Of a stretch of DNA of 5,791 nucleotides, positions 5,229-5,791 are shown piece after piece. The translations under genes were made by a program, and so were the position numbers. Under the pieces are notes generated by a model. It ran no database searches and was not told where the DNA came from. It was given only the letters and a program-made list of their open reading frames with translations. The stretch is from positions 1 through 5,791 of the forward strand of contig CALAAN010000163.1 of NCBI GenBank assembly GCA_937884915.1, given 5' to 3'. Numbering within the stretch: the stretch's first letter is position 1; each line of letters opens with the position of its first letter. This DNA is from an uncultured Oscillibacter sp. Lineage in GTDB: Bacteria; Bacillota; Clostridia; Oscillospirales; Oscillospiraceae.

Positions 5229-5791
5229 TCAGTCGGTGAACAGGCGGCTGCGGTCGAGCTTTGCGGGGATGCGCGAGCTAATGACGTCGCGGATCAGGCT
5301 TTGCTCGTAGGCGTCGAACGCCTTGTTCGTGATGCCCATGTCGAGTGCGCGGCCCGCGCCGACACCGCGGCGGATCAGGCGCAGCGCGTCCAGAAGGCCG
5401 CGCAGATCGAGCGCCTTTTCGGAAATTTCCGCGTTTTCGCACTTTTTCTGCAAGTCGAGGAAGAGCTGGGCGAACTGCTCCTTATATTTCTTTTCAAGCG
5501 TCGGGAATTCGTCGCCGAGCAGACGCACAAGGCCGTCCTGAGCAATGGGCGGCATCTGGATGACGACAAAGCGCGACGTGAGCGCTTCATTGAGCTCGCG
5601 CGTGCCGGCATAGCCGTAGTTCATCGTGCCGATGAAGCGCGCGGCGGGGGCGACCTCTACGCGCTCGTAGCCCGGAACGTCGATGGCACGGCGGAAGTCG
5701 AGCGTCGCGTGCAGCACGGCCAGCGCCTCGTTTTTCGCCATATTGATCTCATCGAGCACGCCGAAGCCGCCGCACTCCGCGCACTGGTAGA
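5229..5791 (-). CDS. MoxR/NorQ-type AAA+ ATPase, C-terminal part (5' end outside window)
   Basis: The frame is open to the window edge, so the N-terminus and Walker A motif lie beyond 5791. The visible 186 residues include Walker B as VLDEINMA, sensor 1 as GTMNYGYAGTRELNEA (Asn), the arginine finger in LTSRFVVIQMP, and a helical lid with a probable sensor-2 region DLRGLLDALRLIRRG. This is the AAA_5/MoxR class (NorQ, CbbQ, GvpN, CobS relatives), which form ATP-driven hexameric rings in the cytosol that remodel client proteins together with a VWA partner. That partner gene follows after one base. An unusual Cys pair, CAEC, lies 5 residues before the VLDE motif. The client is not evident. The first GTG in the window (5759) is inside Walker B and cannot be the start. 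Confidence 0.9.
   Translation of the reverse strand, partial: YQCAECGGFGVLDEINMAKNEALAVLHATLDFRRAIDVPGYERVEVAPAARFIGTMNYGYAGTRELNEALTSRFVVIQMPPIAQDGLVRLLGDEFPTLEKKYKEQFAQLFLDLQKKCENAEISEKALDLRGLLDALRLIRRGVGAGRALDMGITNKAFDAYEQSLIRDVISSRIPAKLDRSRLFTD

Noticed and set aside
1..5791. CRISPR arrays, tRNA or rRNA genes, insertion sequences, prophage or attachment sites
   Set aside because: No regularly spaced direct repeats, cloverleaf-like segments, transposase or integrase motifs, or terminal inverted repeats were found on either strand.

Overview
The window looks like a chromosomal segment from a GC-rich member of the Clostridia, most likely an Oscillospiraceae/Ruminococcaceae-type gut anaerobe. 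The grounds are strong AGGAGG-type ribosome binding sites, GTG starts, GC-rich third codon positions, and the family mix: a DUF362 protein, a 7TM hybrid histidine kinase with REC domains, and a MoxR-like ATPase/VWA pair. The taxonomic call is an inference from style and gene content; there is no marker gene here. I see no tRNA, rRNA, CRISPR array, insertion sequence or prophage signature.

Layout. Positions 2-52 hold the last 16 codons of an unidentified plus-strand gene. It is followed by a strong bidirectional hairpin terminator (64-95) shared with the convergent DUF362 gene (113-976, minus). An AT-rich divergent intergenic region (977-1216) carries candidate promoters facing both ways and two inverted repeats. 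A plus-strand two-gene signalling operon follows: a membrane hybrid histidine kinase with seven predicted TM segments (1217-3058) and a stand-alone receiver protein (3039-3434) that overlaps it by 20 bases in another frame. A perfect 36-bp palindrome (3438-3473) ends this operon and also the convergent minus-strand operon. That operon consists of a MoxR/NorQ-type AAA+ ATPase, cut by the window end (5229-5791), and a NorD/CobT-like VWA protein (3476-5227), with one base between the ATPase stop and the VWA start.

How the genes work together. The kinase should autophosphorylate at His240 and pass phosphate to its own receiver (Asp532) and perhaps to the separate receiver (Asp62). Neither receiver is attached to a DNA-binding output domain, so the final output is not in this window. 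The ATPase and VWA protein are very probably a functional pair that remodels or activates an unidentified target. Nothing links them functionally to the kinase operon beyond the shared terminator. DUF362 proteins are generally redox-associated and poorly characterised. This one is a short form with a Cys cluster but no ferredoxin insert.

The most interesting point is the kinase/receiver junction. The receiver looks like the second REC domain of an HK-REC-REC protein, displaced by one frame. It could be a true coupled two-gene arrangement, an old or recent indel, an assembly error, or +1 frameshifting at the CTT-TGA end of the kinase gene. I found no clear-cut wholly new multi-gene system.
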